Source: Mesorhizobium sp. NZP2077
GTDB lineage: Bacteria > Pseudomonadota > Alphaproteobacteria > Rhizobiales > Rhizobiaceae
Length of the DNA: 64,000 bases
Assembly: GCF_013170805.1 (NCBI RefSeq)
Contig: NZ_CP051293.1
Coordinates: 1,928,001-1,992,000 of the forward strand
Reading direction: 5' to 3'
Shown here: piece after piece, positions 1 to 8,748 of the stretch
Numbering within the stretch: the stretch's first letter is position 1
Layout: each line of letters begins with the position of its first letter
The notes under the pieces: model-generated
What the model was told of the DNA's origin: nothing
Databases searched by the model: none
The model's input: the letters and a program-made list of their open reading frames with translations, nothing else
Translations under genes and position numbers: made by a program

Positions 1-1
1 G

Positions 2-1525
2 CTTTTGACCGCCGTTGCATTGACGGCGCTGTCGCGACGGCTGGAGATCCCTTATCCGTCCCTGCTGGCCTTGGCCGGGGTAGGGATCGCCTTCGTGCCT
101 GGCGCGCCAATGATCGAAATCGATCCGGAACTGGCGCTTGCCCTGTTCATCGCGCCGGTGCTTCTCGACGCCGCCTATGACACGTCGCTGCGCGACCTGA
201 AGCGCTACCGGCTGTCGTTGCTGCTGCTGGCGCTTGGCGCCGTCGTCTTCACCACTGTCGTGGTTGCCTTCGTCGGCTGGAAGATGGCCGGCCTGCCGAT
301 CGCGGCGGCAATCGCCCTCGGCGCCATCGTCGCGCCGCCGGATGCGGTGGCGGCATCCGCCGTGCTCGGGCAATTCAAGGTGCCGCACCGCATCACGGCC
401 ATCCTGCAGGGCGAGAGCCTGCTCAACGATGCCACCGCGCTCTTGATCTACCGCCTGGCGGTTTCGGCGGCGCTGGGCTCGATCATGCTGAGCAACGCCA
501 TTCCGACGATCCTGTTGTCGACCATAGGCAGCCTGATCGCCGGCTATGTGCTTGGCCGCCTCTCGCTGCTGACGCTCGCAAGGATAGAGGATGCGGCGAG
601 CAGCACGGTGGTGCAATTCGCTGGAACTTTCGGGGTCTGGATCCTGGCCGACAAGCTCGGCCTTTCGGCCATCATCACCATCGTCGTCTACGCCATGACC
701 CTCGCGCGCAGGGCGCCACGCCTAGTGTCGGCCAGGCGGCGCGTCAGCACCTATTCGGTCTGGGAATCGGCAGTGTTCGTGCTCAATGTGCTGGCTTTCG
801 TGCTGATGGGCCTGCAGGCGCGGTCGATCGTCGGCCGGCTTTCGGGCGAAGGGCAAGGCCAGGCCTTTCTTTTTGCCGCGACGGTGCTGGTTGTCGTCAT
901 CGTCGCACGCCTCGTCTGGGTGGCGAGTTACGTTGCGATCATCCGGTGGTTTTCCCGCTTCGGTGGCGAGGACGTAAGGCGGGATGCGCCGACATTGGGC
1001 GGTGCCGTGCTCGTCGGCTGGTGCGGTATGCGCGGGCTGGTGACCCTGGTGGTGGCTATTGCGCTGCCGGCCGGCTTTCCAGGCCGCGATCCGATCGTGC
1101 TTGCGGCTTTCGCGGTGGTCCTGGGCACGCTGGTGCTGCAGGGGATGACCCTCAAGCCGCTGCTGCGGATACTCAACTTCCCGCGGGATACGACTGTTGA
1201 TCGCGAGGTGGCGCAGGCGCGCGTTGCCGTCATGCAGGCAGCACTCGATGTGTTGAGCCGCAAGACATCGGCCGCGGCGGCTGTCGTGCGCGAGCAGTAC
1301 GAGGCCCAACGCGTCATTGCGGAAAACCCGGAGGACGCACAGGCTGCAACCGAATACGACCGGTTGCGCCTCTATGCCATCAACCGCCAGCGCGACACGC
1401 TGGAGGAACTGCGCCGCAACGGCACGATCGGCGATGAAGCCTACCACCGGCTGGAGGAGGAGATCGACTGGGCGGAACTGGCGGCGTCTCCGGCGGGCCG
1501 GTTCCAGCCGCTGACGACCTACTAG
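2..1525 (+). CDS. Na+/H+ antiporter, CPA1 (NhaP-like) family, 5' end outside window
   Basis: A multi-pass membrane protein of the cation:proton antiporter 1 family, expected to exchange Na+ or K+ for H+ across the inner membrane. About twelve hydrophobic segments precede a hydrophilic C-terminal tail of about 110 residues (from roughly position 395). The family signature GESLLNDATALL is visible near residue 138, including the ND pair that carries the essential aspartate, and an APPDAVAA stretch lies just before it. The frame is open to the left edge, so the true start is upstream. The TTG at 5 is only the first possible start inside the window. The gene ends about 130 bases before an IS630 element, which therefore does not interrupt it. 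Confidence 0.9.
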   Translation, partial: LLTAVALTALSRRLEIPYPSLLALAGVGIAFVPGAPMIEIDPELALALFIAPVLLDAAYDTSLRDLKRYRLSLLLLALGAVVFTTVVVAFVGWKMAGLPIAAAIALGAIVAPPDAVAASAVLGQFKVPHRITAILQGESLLNDATALLIYRLAVSAALGSIMLSNAIPTILLSTIGSLIAGYVLGRLSLLTLARIEDAASSTVVQFAGTFGVWILADKLGLSAIITIVVYAMTLARRAPRLVSARRRVSTYSVWESAVFVLNVLAFVLMGLQARSIVGRLSGEGQGQAFLFAATVLVVVIVARLVWVASYVAIIRWFSRFGGEDVRRDAPTLGGAVLVGWCGMRGLVTLVVAIALPAGFPGRDPIVLAAFAVVLGTLVLQGMTLKPLLRILNFPRDTTVDREVAQARVAVMQAALDVLSRKTSAAAAVVREQYEAQRVIAENPEDAQAATEYDRLRLYAINRQRDTLEELRRNGTIGDEAYHRLEEEIDWAELAASPAGRFQPLTTY

Positions 1526-1735
1526 CGCCAAATTCAGGCCATCGCCATTTGCGGGGCGCTCCCGGCGTTTTCCGGCGCGCGGAGGATACCGAAGCGGTAA
1601 GGAATCGGTGCATGATCGCGTAGCAAGGGCAGGGGGACGCCTCTGGCATAATACCAACGGTCTTGGCTGCTGACTCTTTTGTGATTTTGGCCGATTTGCG
1701 CGCCGTGATTCCCTATTGCCGAAGGAGATTCGGCG

Positions 1736-2245
1736 ATGGGATCAGCGGTGAAGTTGCGGACGAACTTTTCGGCGGGGGAGCTTCGCCGTCTTGCCCGGAA
1801 CTCAAAGGATGTGCGCCAGAGCAGCCGGCTGTTGTCGATCGCAGCGGTTCTGGACGGCATGAGCCGGGCCGATGCGGCCCGGATCGGCGGGATGGATCGC
1901 CAGACGCTACGCGACTGGGTGCATCGGTTCAACACGGCCGGCCCCGATGGTCTTGTGGACCAATGGGCGCCGGGACCAGCGTCCCGGCTGTCGCATGAGC
2001 AGCAGGCCGAACTGGCCGCGCTTGTGGAGAAGGGCCCGGATCGTGCCGTCGATGGCGTCGTTCGCTGGCGGCGGATCGACCTGAAGAAAGCCATCAAGGA
2101 CCGCTTCGGCATTGATTATGACGCGCGCTATGTCGGGAAGCTGCTGCACAAGCTCGGCTTCTCCCACATGAGTGTGCGACCGCGTCATCCGGCGCAGGAT
2201 GCCCATATCATCGAGGAATTCAAAAAAACTGGCCTCGCACGCTGA
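1736..2245 (+). CDS. IS630 transposase, N-terminal part (orfA, frame 1)
   Basis: Encodes the DNA-binding half of the transposase: a helix-turn-helix region (residues about 14-75, with RADAARIGGMDRQTLRDWV) followed by a winged-helix segment. The start is ATG 1736 behind GAAGGAGA. The reading frame stops at 2243-2245, shortly after a run of seven A (2222-2228). A -1 slip on that run joins it to orfB and restores the sequence EEFKKNWPRTLKAHL, typical of intact IS630 transposases. This fits programmed -1 frameshifting, a known control in several IS families, although a simple inactivating indel cannot be excluded from sequence alone. Confidence 0.85.
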   Translation: MGSAVKLRTNFSAGELRRLARNSKDVRQSSRLLSIAAVLDGMSRADAARIGGMDRQTLRDWVHRFNTAGPDGLVDQWAPGPASRLSHEQQAELAALVEKGPDRAVDGVVRWRRIDLKKAIKDRFGIDYDARYVGKLLHKLGFSHMSVRPRHPAQDAHIIEEFKKTGLAR

Positions 2246-2805
2246 AGGCGCATCTTTGCGACTTGCCGCCGCGCACGAAGGTGGAGATCTGGTTCCAGGA
2301 CGAAGCAAGGATCGGCCAGAAGAACGGGATTGTACGGCAGTGGGCCAGACGCGGCACGCGGCCGCGACAGCCGGCCGACCAGCGCTACAAGAGCGCCTAC
2401 CTGTTCGGCGCCATCTGCCCAGCACGTGGTACCGGGGCGGCTCTCGCACTGCCGTTTGCCGATACCGAGGCCATGCAACTCCATATCAACGAGATCAGCC
2501 GCCATGTCGAAAAGGGCGCCCATGCCGTACTCGTCATGGATCGCGCCGGATGGCACACCACCGCAAACCTCAGCATACCGGACAACATCACCCCGATCTT
2601 CCTGCCGTCGCGCGCGCCGGAGCTGAACCCGGTCGAGAACGTCTGGCAGTATATGCGCCAGAACTGGCTCTCCAACCGTGTCTTCGACAGCTATGACGAT
2701 ATCATCGATGCGGCCTGCGACGCCTGGCAGAAACTCCTCGCAGATTCCGAGACCATCACATCAATCGGGATGCGCCAATGGGCCCATGTCGGTCAAACCC
2801 CATGA
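2227..2805 (+). CDS. IS630 transposase, catalytic part (orfB, -1 frame)
   Basis: Carries the DDE/RNase-H-like catalytic domain. The three acidic residues are visible in context: WFQDEARIG near the start, VLVMDRAGWH in the middle and ELNPVENVWQ near the end. The frame is continuous from the A7 slip site at 2222-2228. There is an in-frame internal initiation candidate but no convincing ribosome binding site, so expression as a frameshift fusion with the upstream half is more likely. Total fused length is about 356 residues, normal for the family, with all catalytic residues present, so the element may still be active. Confidence 0.85.
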   Translation, partial: NWPRTLKAHLCDLPPRTKVEIWFQDEARIGQKNGIVRQWARRGTRPRQPADQRYKSAYLFGAICPARGTGAALALPFADTEAMQLHINEISRHVEKGAHAVLVMDRAGWHTTANLSIPDNITPIFLPSRAPELNPVENVWQYMRQNWLSNRVFDSYDDIIDAACDAWQKLLADSETITSIGMRQWAHVGQTP

Positions 2806-2892
2806 CTCTTGGTATAAGCCGCTGCCATTCTCCTGCACATTGCAACCAATCCATTGAACCGCTACTGCCATCGAAAGTGAGCCGGATAAGCA

Positions 2893-3801
2893 ATGAAGCT
2901 GGTCAGCTACAACATCCAGTACGGGTTCGGCAGCGACGGCCGCTACGATCTTTCGCGGGCCGCGCGGATCGTTGGCGGCGCCGACATCATTGCGCTGCAA
3001 GAGGTGGAACGGCACTGGCAGCGCAGCCATTTCGACGACCAGCCGGAGCTGCTGTCGCGCCGGCTGCCCAACCATCACTGGGTCTATGGGCCGGCCTTCG
3101 ACATGGATGCCAGCGAGCGGCGCGACGGCCGCCTGGTCAATCGGCGCCGGCAGTTCGGCACCATGGTGCTGTCGAAGCTGCCGATCGTCTGGTCACGGCT
3201 GCATGCACTGCCGATGCGCCGCACCTTGCAGCCGCTCAACACACGCAACGCGGCACTCGAATGCATGATCCGCACGCCAGCCGGGGCGGTGCGGGTGCTG
3301 TCGCTGCATCTTGCTCATATCGCGGCCGAAGAGCGGCTGGAGCAGATCGACTATCTGCTCGCCCAACACCTCCGCGCGCGGTCCGAAGGCGGGCCGTGGA
3401 GCGGCATCGATGACGAGCCTGCGCGCAACTGGACCAGTGGCGAGGCCGAGCCGGAAAACCCGCAGGCTGCGATCTGGATGGGGGATTTCAACATGGAGCC
3501 GGGCAGCGCCGAATATCGCCGCATCGTCGGCAGCACGCCCTATCATCGCGGTGTGGCCTATCTCGACGGCTTCGTCGACGCCGCTTCCGTGGCGATCGAC
3601 CCGGCGGATGACTTCCACACCCATGAGAAGATCATCGACGGCAGACTGGCAAAGCGCCGGCTCGACCACTGTTTTGTCGGCGGCATGTTCGCTGGGCGGG
3701 TGCGCTCGGTCGGATCCGATATAGGCGAGGTGGCGTCCGACCACTTCCCGTTGCGGATCGACATCGATCTCGAAACGCCCTTCGGTTTGGGAGGCCGATA
3801 G
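2893..3801 (+). CDS. Endonuclease/exonuclease/phosphatase family protein
   Basis: 302 residues with the DNase I-like fold signature: an N-terminal YNIQYGFG and the metal-binding glutamate in IIALQEVER (about residue 36), a GTMVLSKLPIV strand, WMGDFNMEPGS (about residue 200) and the C-terminal SDHFPLRIDI histidine-aspartate motif. These proteins hydrolyse phosphodiester or phosphomonoester bonds; the substrate cannot be told from sequence. No signal peptide is visible. It is followed 7 bases later by the EamA exporter gene and the two are probably cotranscribed. Confidence 0.85.
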   Translation: MKLVSYNIQYGFGSDGRYDLSRAARIVGGADIIALQEVERHWQRSHFDDQPELLSRRLPNHHWVYGPAFDMDASERRDGRLVNRRRQFGTMVLSKLPIVWSRLHALPMRRTLQPLNTRNAALECMIRTPAGAVRVLSLHLAHIAAEERLEQIDYLLAQHLRARSEGGPWSGIDDEPARNWTSGEAEPENPQAAIWMGDFNMEPGSAEYRRIVGSTPYHRGVAYLDGFVDAASVAIDPADDFHTHEKIIDGRLAKRRLDHCFVGGMFAGRVRSVGSDIGEVASDHFPLRIDIDLETPFGLGGR

Positions 3802-3808
3802 ATCCGAA

Positions 3809-4654
3809 ATGACGCTTTTCGTCTTCTTCGCGGTGCTTGCCGCGGCCGCCATGCACGCGATCTGGAACGCGCTGGTCAAGGTCCATCTGGACCGCTTCCT
3901 GTCGATCACGCTGATGACGCTTGGCATGGGATTCGCCGCGCTTTTTGCATTGCCGTTCGTCGAAGTGCCCAAGGCTGAGGTCTGGCCCTACATCATCGCC
4001 TCGGTGATCTTCCATATCGGCTACAGGACATTCCTGATCGGTGCCTACAAGGCGGGCGACTTCGCGCAGACCTATCCGCTGGCGCGCGGTACCGCTCCGC
4101 TGCTTGCAGCGCTGGGTGGCATATTCGTTGTTGCCGAGGTGCCAGGGCCGTTTGCCATCCTCGGCATTCTTTTGCTGTCAGCCGGCACGCTGGTGATGTC
4201 GTTTCGCGGCGGCGCGCATCTGGAGAAGCTCAACCTGCGCGCGGTCGGTTTTGCGTTCGGTACCTCGGTGTTCATTGCCAGCTACACGCTGTCGGACGGC
4301 AGCGGCGCCAGGCTTGCCGCCACCGCACAGAGCTACGCTGCATGGCTGTTCGTCTGCGATGCCTTGGGAGCCCTGGTGCTGTGCCTGATCTTCCGGGGAC
4401 CGAAGGCGCTGCCGGTGCTGGCCAGCAGCTGGAAGACTGGCATATTCACCGGCGTGCTCAGCGGCGCTGCTTACTGGATCGTGATGTGGGCGATGACCAA
4501 GGCGCCGATCGCCTCGGTGGCGTCGCTGCGCGAGACCTCGATCCTGTTTGCCATGATGATCTCGGTCTACGCGCTCGGCGAGAAGATGACGAGTTGGCGC
4601 GGTGCGGCCGCGCTCAGCATTGTCGCCGGAGTTATCGCGCTCCGGCTGGGTTAG
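3809..4654 (+). CDS. EamA/DMT-superfamily transporter
   Basis: 281 residues with about ten hydrophobic helices in two repeated halves, as in drug/metabolite exporters of the EamA (RhaT/PecM) type. It begins seven bases after the preceding phosphatase-family gene. Its stop overlaps the stop of the convergent MFS gene (shared bases 4652-4653), leaving no room for a terminator between the two converging transcripts. The substrate is unknown. Confidence 0.85.
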   Translation: MTLFVFFAVLAAAAMHAIWNALVKVHLDRFLSITLMTLGMGFAALFALPFVEVPKAEVWPYIIASVIFHIGYRTFLIGAYKAGDFAQTYPLARGTAPLLAALGGIFVVAEVPGPFAILGILLLSAGTLVMSFRGGAHLEKLNLRAVGFAFGTSVFIASYTLSDGSGARLAATAQSYAAWLFVCDALGALVLCLIFRGPKALPVLASSWKTGIFTGVLSGAAYWIVMWAMTKAPIASVASLRETSILFAMMISVYALGEKMTSWRGAAALSIVAGVIALRLG

Positions 4655-5874
4655 CTCCGCTCCAGAACCGTCATCACCTGGCCACGCCGTTCCGGACTGA
4701 AGCGGATGACGACGATGATGCAGACGGCGACCACGCCGGCAAAGAGCGCCAGCGCGTAGCCGTAGCTGCCACCGGAGCCTTCCGCGATTCCCGCCTGATA
4801 CGGACCGCCATAGGAGGCGGCGAGATTGCCGGCCTGATAGATGAAGCCGGGCAAGGTCGCGCGCACCGCACCGGGCGAGAGTTCGTTGAGGTGCACGGGG
4901 ATGACGCCCCAGGCGCCCTGCACCGCGATCTGCATGACGAAGGCGCCGATGGCGAGCATGAACGGCGTTGAGCTGTAGGCCCACAGCGGAATCGCAGGCA
5001 AGGCGATAATGCACGCCAGGGTGATCGCGTTGACGCGGCCGATCTTCTCGGAAAGCGCGCCAAAGGTCAGGCCGCCCGCGATGGCGCCGAGATTGGCAAC
5101 GATGGTGATCCAGCTCACCGTATGCGGATCAAAGCCATGCTGCTTCTTCAGGAAGGTCGGATAGAGGTCCTGCGTGCCATGGCTGAAGAAGTTGAAGAAC
5201 ATCATCAGCACGACGGCATAGAGCGCAACGCCCCAGTGCTTCTGCAGCGTTTCGAGGAGCCCCGGCTTGACGGATTTCTGCGCCTCGACGAAGGCCGGCG
5301 ATTCCGGCACATGCGAGCGGATGAAGAGCACGATCAGCGCCGGGACGAAGGAGAGCAGGAACATGGCGCGCCAGCCGATCGTGTAGCCGCCGATCGTCTG
5401 CTGGTAGAGCAGGCCGTAGACCACCGCCGCCAGCAGGTAACCGGCCGGATAGCCGCATTGCAGGATGCCCGAGACGATGCCGCGCGCGCTGGGCGGGACG
5501 GATTCCATGGCCAGCGAACTGCCGAGCCCCCATTCGCCGCCCATGGCGACGCCAAACAAGGCGCGCAAGGCGAGGAAAATGCCGAGATTGGGCGAGAAGG
5601 CGGCGAGCGCGCCGATCACCGAATAGCTGACGATGTTGAGCATGAGGATGGGCTTGCGCCCATATTTGTCGGCGAGCATGCCAAAGAAAAACGCACCGAT
5701 AAAGCGGGTCGCCAAGGTCAGGAACAGTGCCTTCGAGACTGCCGGGACATCGGTTTGGAATTCACTGGCAATATCGGTGAGCAGGAATGTCAGAAGGAAG
5801 AAATCAAAAGCGTCGAGCGTCCAGCCCAGGAATGAGGCCAGAACGGTTTTCTTCTGCTCGGCAGTGAGATTCAA
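4651..5874 (-). CDS. MFS transporter (sugar acid / aromatic acid:H+ symporter-like)
   Basis: About 407 residues, twelve transmembrane helices. The cytoplasmic MFS signature after helix 2 (GMLADKYGRKP) and the FALRALFGVAMGGEWGLG helix-4 motif resemble NanT/ShiA-type acid:proton symporters. I prefer the TTG start at 5874 because AAAGGAGG lies five to six bases upstream; an upstream TTG at 5898 would place that ribosome binding site inside the gene. It lies at the 3' end of the minus-strand catabolic block and may import the substrate or an oxidised product. A gap of 90 bases to the Dabb gene leaves cotranscription uncertain. Confidence 0.83.
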   Translation of the reverse strand: MNLTAEQKKTVLASFLGWTLDAFDFFLLTFLLTDIASEFQTDVPAVSKALFLTLATRFIGAFFFGMLADKYGRKPILMLNIVSYSVIGALAAFSPNLGIFLALRALFGVAMGGEWGLGSSLAMESVPPSARGIVSGILQCGYPAGYLLAAVVYGLLYQQTIGGYTIGWRAMFLLSFVPALIVLFIRSHVPESPAFVEAQKSVKPGLLETLQKHWGVALYAVVLMMFFNFFSHGTQDLYPTFLKKQHGFDPHTVSWITIVANLGAIAGGLTFGALSEKIGRVNAITLACIIALPAIPLWAYSSTPFMLAIGAFVMQIAVQGAWGVIPVHLNELSPGAVRATLPGFIYQAGNLAASYGGPYQAGIAEGSGGSYGYALALFAGVVAVCIIVVIRFSPERRGQVMTVLERS

Positions 5875-5964
5875 GGCGTCCTCCTTTGGCTCCCCCAAAG
5901 GAACGATATGTCGCCCTGCTCGTAAAAGAGAACAGCGATCAGCCGGCTTTCGAAGAACCGGCGG

Positions 5965-6282
5965 TCACTTTTTCGTAAGGTCGAGGTCGAAGACCATCAA
6001 TCCGTCGGTGCCGCCTTCGAGCGCGGAGACCAGCCGGGCGCCGGCGCGCTGATGCGCTTCATGTACCAGATAGGCGTCGCGTGCCGCGGCATCGCGGAAA
6101 TCGATGGTGAAGCCATGGCTGAGGCCGCGCGCGAAGGGTTCAGGACTGACATTGGCGCTGAAGTGGACCTTGTCCATGCCGTCAATCACCTGCCGCAGCG
6201 CTTCGAGGTCGGCATGGATCGCCGCGCGCTCGCCCTCGGGGACATCGTGGCGAAACCTGACGAAAACACAGTGCCTGATCAT
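5965..6282 (-). CDS. Dabb (stress-responsive A/B barrel) domain protein
   Basis: 105 residues covering a single Dabb domain: an N-terminal IRHCVFVRFRHDVPEGE strand-helix, and a conserved HGFTIDFRDAAARDAYLVHEAH region around residues 55-77. Members are small dimeric ferredoxin-like barrels; some act in polyketide or catabolic pathways but many have no known reaction. It is separated from the upstream GMC oxidoreductase by 69 bases holding a hairpin repeat, so it may be expressed at a different level from the rest of the block. Confidence 0.82.
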   Translation of the reverse strand: MIRHCVFVRFRHDVPEGERAAIHADLEALRQVIDGMDKVHFSANVSPEPFARGLSHGFTIDFRDAAARDAYLVHEAHQRAGARLVSALEGGTDGLMVFDLDLTKK

Positions 6283-6304
6283 CTTTTTTGCTCTCCTTGT
6301 TTCA

Positions 6305-6351
6305 GAGCAATTCCGGACGGAAAACCGTTCACACTTTTCCTGGAATTACTC
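6305..6351. repeat. Dispersed intergenic hairpin repeat, copy 1
   Basis: A GAGCAATTCC / GGAATTACTC imperfect inverted repeat with an inner GGAAAA / TTTTCC pair around the conserved core CGTTCACAC. A second, related copy lies at 28534-28583. It abuts the stop codon of the GMC gene and could act as a transcript 3' end or stability element. Confidence 0.7.
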
Positions 6352-7974
6352 CTAAGCAGCCCGGTTGCCGGAAAACACAGCCGGCGGCAGCGGTTCGCGG
6401 CCGAGCACCAAATCGGCGCCCTTTTCGCCGACCATGATGGTCGGTGCATTGGTGTTGGAGGAGGGGACACGCGGCATCACCGAGGCGTCGCAGACCCGCA
6501 GGCCTTCGATGCCGCGCAGGCGCAAATCCGGCGTCACCACGGCCATGGCGTCATGGCCCATGCGGCAGGTGCCGACCGGGTGGTGATCGGTCTTGGAGGT
6601 ACGGCAGGCATAGTCGATCAACTCGTCGTCGCTGGCCAGTGACGGGCCAGGCAACACTTCGCGCAGCACGTAGGGGGCAAGCGCCTTCTGCCGCATGATC
6701 TCGCGCGCCAGCCGCAACCCCTTCAGCGACATGGCGCGGTCATAGGGATCGGACCAGTAGTTGGGATCGATCAGCGGATGGTCGGCCGGATCCGCGCTCT
6801 TCAGCCGCACCGTGCCGCGCGAGCGCGGCCGCAGGAAGGCCGAGTTCAAGGTGACGCCCGGATTGTTCAGCTTCTCGACACCGGCCTCGATGCCGGAGCC
6901 GAGGCCTAGATGAAACTGGATGTCGGGCGAGGCGGCTGTGGGGTCGGCGTACCAGAAGCCGCCGGTCTCGAACAGGCTGGAGGCCACCGGTCCTTTCTTC
7001 AGCAGCAGATATTGCAGGCCGGCCCAGGCCGTGCGGTGCAGCTTGGCGTAGTTGTCGTAGGTGTGATCGCCGGTGCATTCGGCGATCACGAACAAATCGA
7101 GATGATCCTGCATGTTGGAGCCGACGCCGGGCAGGTCATGCACCGGGGTGACGCCCACCGATTTCAGATGATCGGCCGGGCCGATGCCCGACTGCATCAG
7201 CAGCTTCGGCGAGCCGATGGCACCGGACGAGACGATCACCTCGCGCTCGGCACGCAGGATTTTCTTTTCGCCGCTGTCGACGATCTCGACACCGATGGCG
7301 CGGCCGTTCTCGACGACGATGCGGGTCACCAGCACGTCGGTCCTGACGGTGAGGTTTTTGCGCGCACGGATCGGCTTGAGATAGGCGACGGAAGCGGAGG
7401 AGCGCCGGGCGTTCTTCTGGGTCAGCTGGTAGTAGCCGACGCCTTCCTGGCTCGCGCCGTTGAAGTCCGGGTTGAAGGGGATGCCCATCTCCTGACCGGC
7501 GCGGAAATAGGCCTCGCAGATCGGCAATGGCGAAATCGGGTTCGAGACCCCGAGCGGACCCTGGTCGCCATGGAAATCGTTGGCGTAGCGCTGATTGTTC
7601 TCGGCCCGCTTGAAATAGGGCAGGACGTCGCGGTAGCCCCAGCCGGCGAGGCCCTCTTCCTTCTCCCAAGCGTCGTAGTCGCGCGCGTTGCCGCGCGTGT
7701 AGATCTGGGCGTTGATGGACGAGCCGCCGCCGACCACCTTGGCCTGCGTGTACCAGAAGACGCGGTCGTTCATGTGTTTCTGCGGCACGGTCGACCAGCC
7801 CCAGGAGGCTATACCCCTAGTCATCTTCGCAAAGCCCGCCGGCATGTGGATGTAAGGGTGCCAATCCTTGCCGCCGGCTTCCAGCAGCAGCACGGAATTT
7901 GAGGGATCCTCGCTCAGCCGGTTGGCCAGAACGCAGCCGGCCGGACCGGCGCCCACGATGATGTAGTCGGTCAT
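6352..7974 (-). CDS. GMC-family FAD oxidoreductase (choline dehydrogenase/alcohol dehydrogenase type)
   Basis: 540 residues, the usual length. The Rossmann FAD-binding motif GAGPAGCVLANRL is at residues 8-20, followed by LLLEAGG. The GMC signature 1 region around residue 80-95 reads VVGGGSSINAQIYTRG. The C-terminal catalytic region contains HHPVGTCRMG and the Asn-containing PSSNTNAPTIMVGEK motif that positions the catalytic histidine/asparagine pair. It oxidises an alcohol to an aldehyde or ketone; the substrate is not deducible. It is in the LacI-led minus-strand block directly after the SDR gene (12 bases). Confidence 0.9.
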   Translation of the reverse strand: MTDYIIVGAGPAGCVLANRLSEDPSNSVLLLEAGGKDWHPYIHMPAGFAKMTRGIASWGWSTVPQKHMNDRVFWYTQAKVVGGGSSINAQIYTRGNARDYDAWEKEEGLAGWGYRDVLPYFKRAENNQRYANDFHGDQGPLGVSNPISPLPICEAYFRAGQEMGIPFNPDFNGASQEGVGYYQLTQKNARRSSASVAYLKPIRARKNLTVRTDVLVTRIVVENGRAIGVEIVDSGEKKILRAEREVIVSSGAIGSPKLLMQSGIGPADHLKSVGVTPVHDLPGVGSNMQDHLDLFVIAECTGDHTYDNYAKLHRTAWAGLQYLLLKKGPVASSLFETGGFWYADPTAASPDIQFHLGLGSGIEAGVEKLNNPGVTLNSAFLRPRSRGTVRLKSADPADHPLIDPNYWSDPYDRAMSLKGLRLAREIMRQKALAPYVLREVLPGPSLASDDELIDYACRTSKTDHHPVGTCRMGHDAMAVVTPDLRLRGIEGLRVCDASVMPRVPSSNTNAPTIMVGEKGADLVLGREPLPPAVFSGNRAA

Positions 7975-7986
7975 TTTTTCATCCGT

Positions 7987-8748
7987 TCAGAGCCGTGGCA
8001 CGGAGAGCGCGCCGTCGACATTGATGATCGAGCCGGTCGAAAAGCCGAGCTTGCCGGCAGCAAGCGTCGCCACCACCGCGCCGATGTCTGACGCTTCGCC
8101 CCAGCGTTTGGCCGGCACCAGTCCACCCTCGATGAGGGCGTCATATTTGGCCGTGACGCCTGCCGTCATGTCGGTGCGGATGATGCCCGGCCGCAACTCG
8201 AACACGCCGATGTTCTCAGGCGCGAGCCTGAGCGCCAGGTTCTTCACCCACATGGAGAGCCCGGCCTTCGACACGCAGTATTCGGAGCGCTCCGGCGAGG
8301 CCATCTCGGCGCTGACCGAGGTGACGGTGATGATCGATTTTGTGTGACCACCCGGTGTGGCCAGCATCGCCTTGGCAACGGCCTGGCTGAGGAAAACCGT
8401 GCCGCGCAGGTTGATGCCCAGCGTGCGGTCGAAATTTTCGGGTGTAAGTTCCAGCAGGTCGCCGCGCACGACAGCGCCAACACCAGCATTGTTGACGAGG
8501 CAGTCGATGCGGCCGAAGGCGCGTAACGCGGTATCGACCAACGCGGCGTGACGGTCGAGATTGGCAATGTCACAGGTGATATAGGCGAATTTCGCGCCAC
8601 GCGATGAGATATTGGCGGCTAGTTCGTCAGGCGCTAGTTGGGCGAGATCGGCGACCAGAATGTCAAAGCCGGCATCAGCCAGCGCTTCCGCGCAGGCAAG
8701 GCCGATGCCACGCGCGCCGCCAGTAACGATGGCTGCGGGGCGGGTCAT
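7987..8748 (-). CDS. SDR-family oxidoreductase
   Basis: 253 residues with classical short-chain dehydrogenase motifs: TGGARGIG (residues 9-16) for the NAD(P) dinucleotide, NNAG near residue 87, the catalytic serine in ITVTSVSA and the YCVSK (YxxxK) pair near residue 157. The aspartate after strand 2 (ADLAQ) suggests NAD rather than NADP preference. Its start overlaps the stop of the upstream GMC gene by 4 bases (8745-8748), so the two are translationally coupled, implying action on the same pathway intermediates. Confidence 0.9.
   Translation of the reverse strand: MTRPAAIVTGGARGIGLACAEALADAGFDILVADLAQLAPDELAANISSRGAKFAYITCDIANLDRHAALVDTALRAFGRIDCLVNNAGVGAVVRGDLLELTPENFDRTLGINLRGTVFLSQAVAKAMLATPGGHTKSIITVTSVSAEMASPERSEYCVSKAGLSMWVKNLALRLAPENIGVFELRPGIIRTDMTAGVTAKYDALIEGGLVPAKRWGEASDIGAVVATLAAGKLGFSTGSIINVDGALSVPRL

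Larger units (their letters stand above)
1654..2812 (+). mobile_element. IS630-family insertion sequence
   Basis: About 1.16 kb. The ends are imperfect inverted repeats: the left end reads CCAACGGTCTTG and the right end, read inward on the minus strand, CCAAGAGTCATG. Each is bordered by TA (1652-1653 and 2813-2814), the usual IS630 target duplication. It contains one transposase split over two frames. The transposase stop codon (2803-2805) lies inside the right inverted repeat. It sits between the antiporter gene and an endonuclease/phosphatase-family gene without breaking either. Confidence 0.88.
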
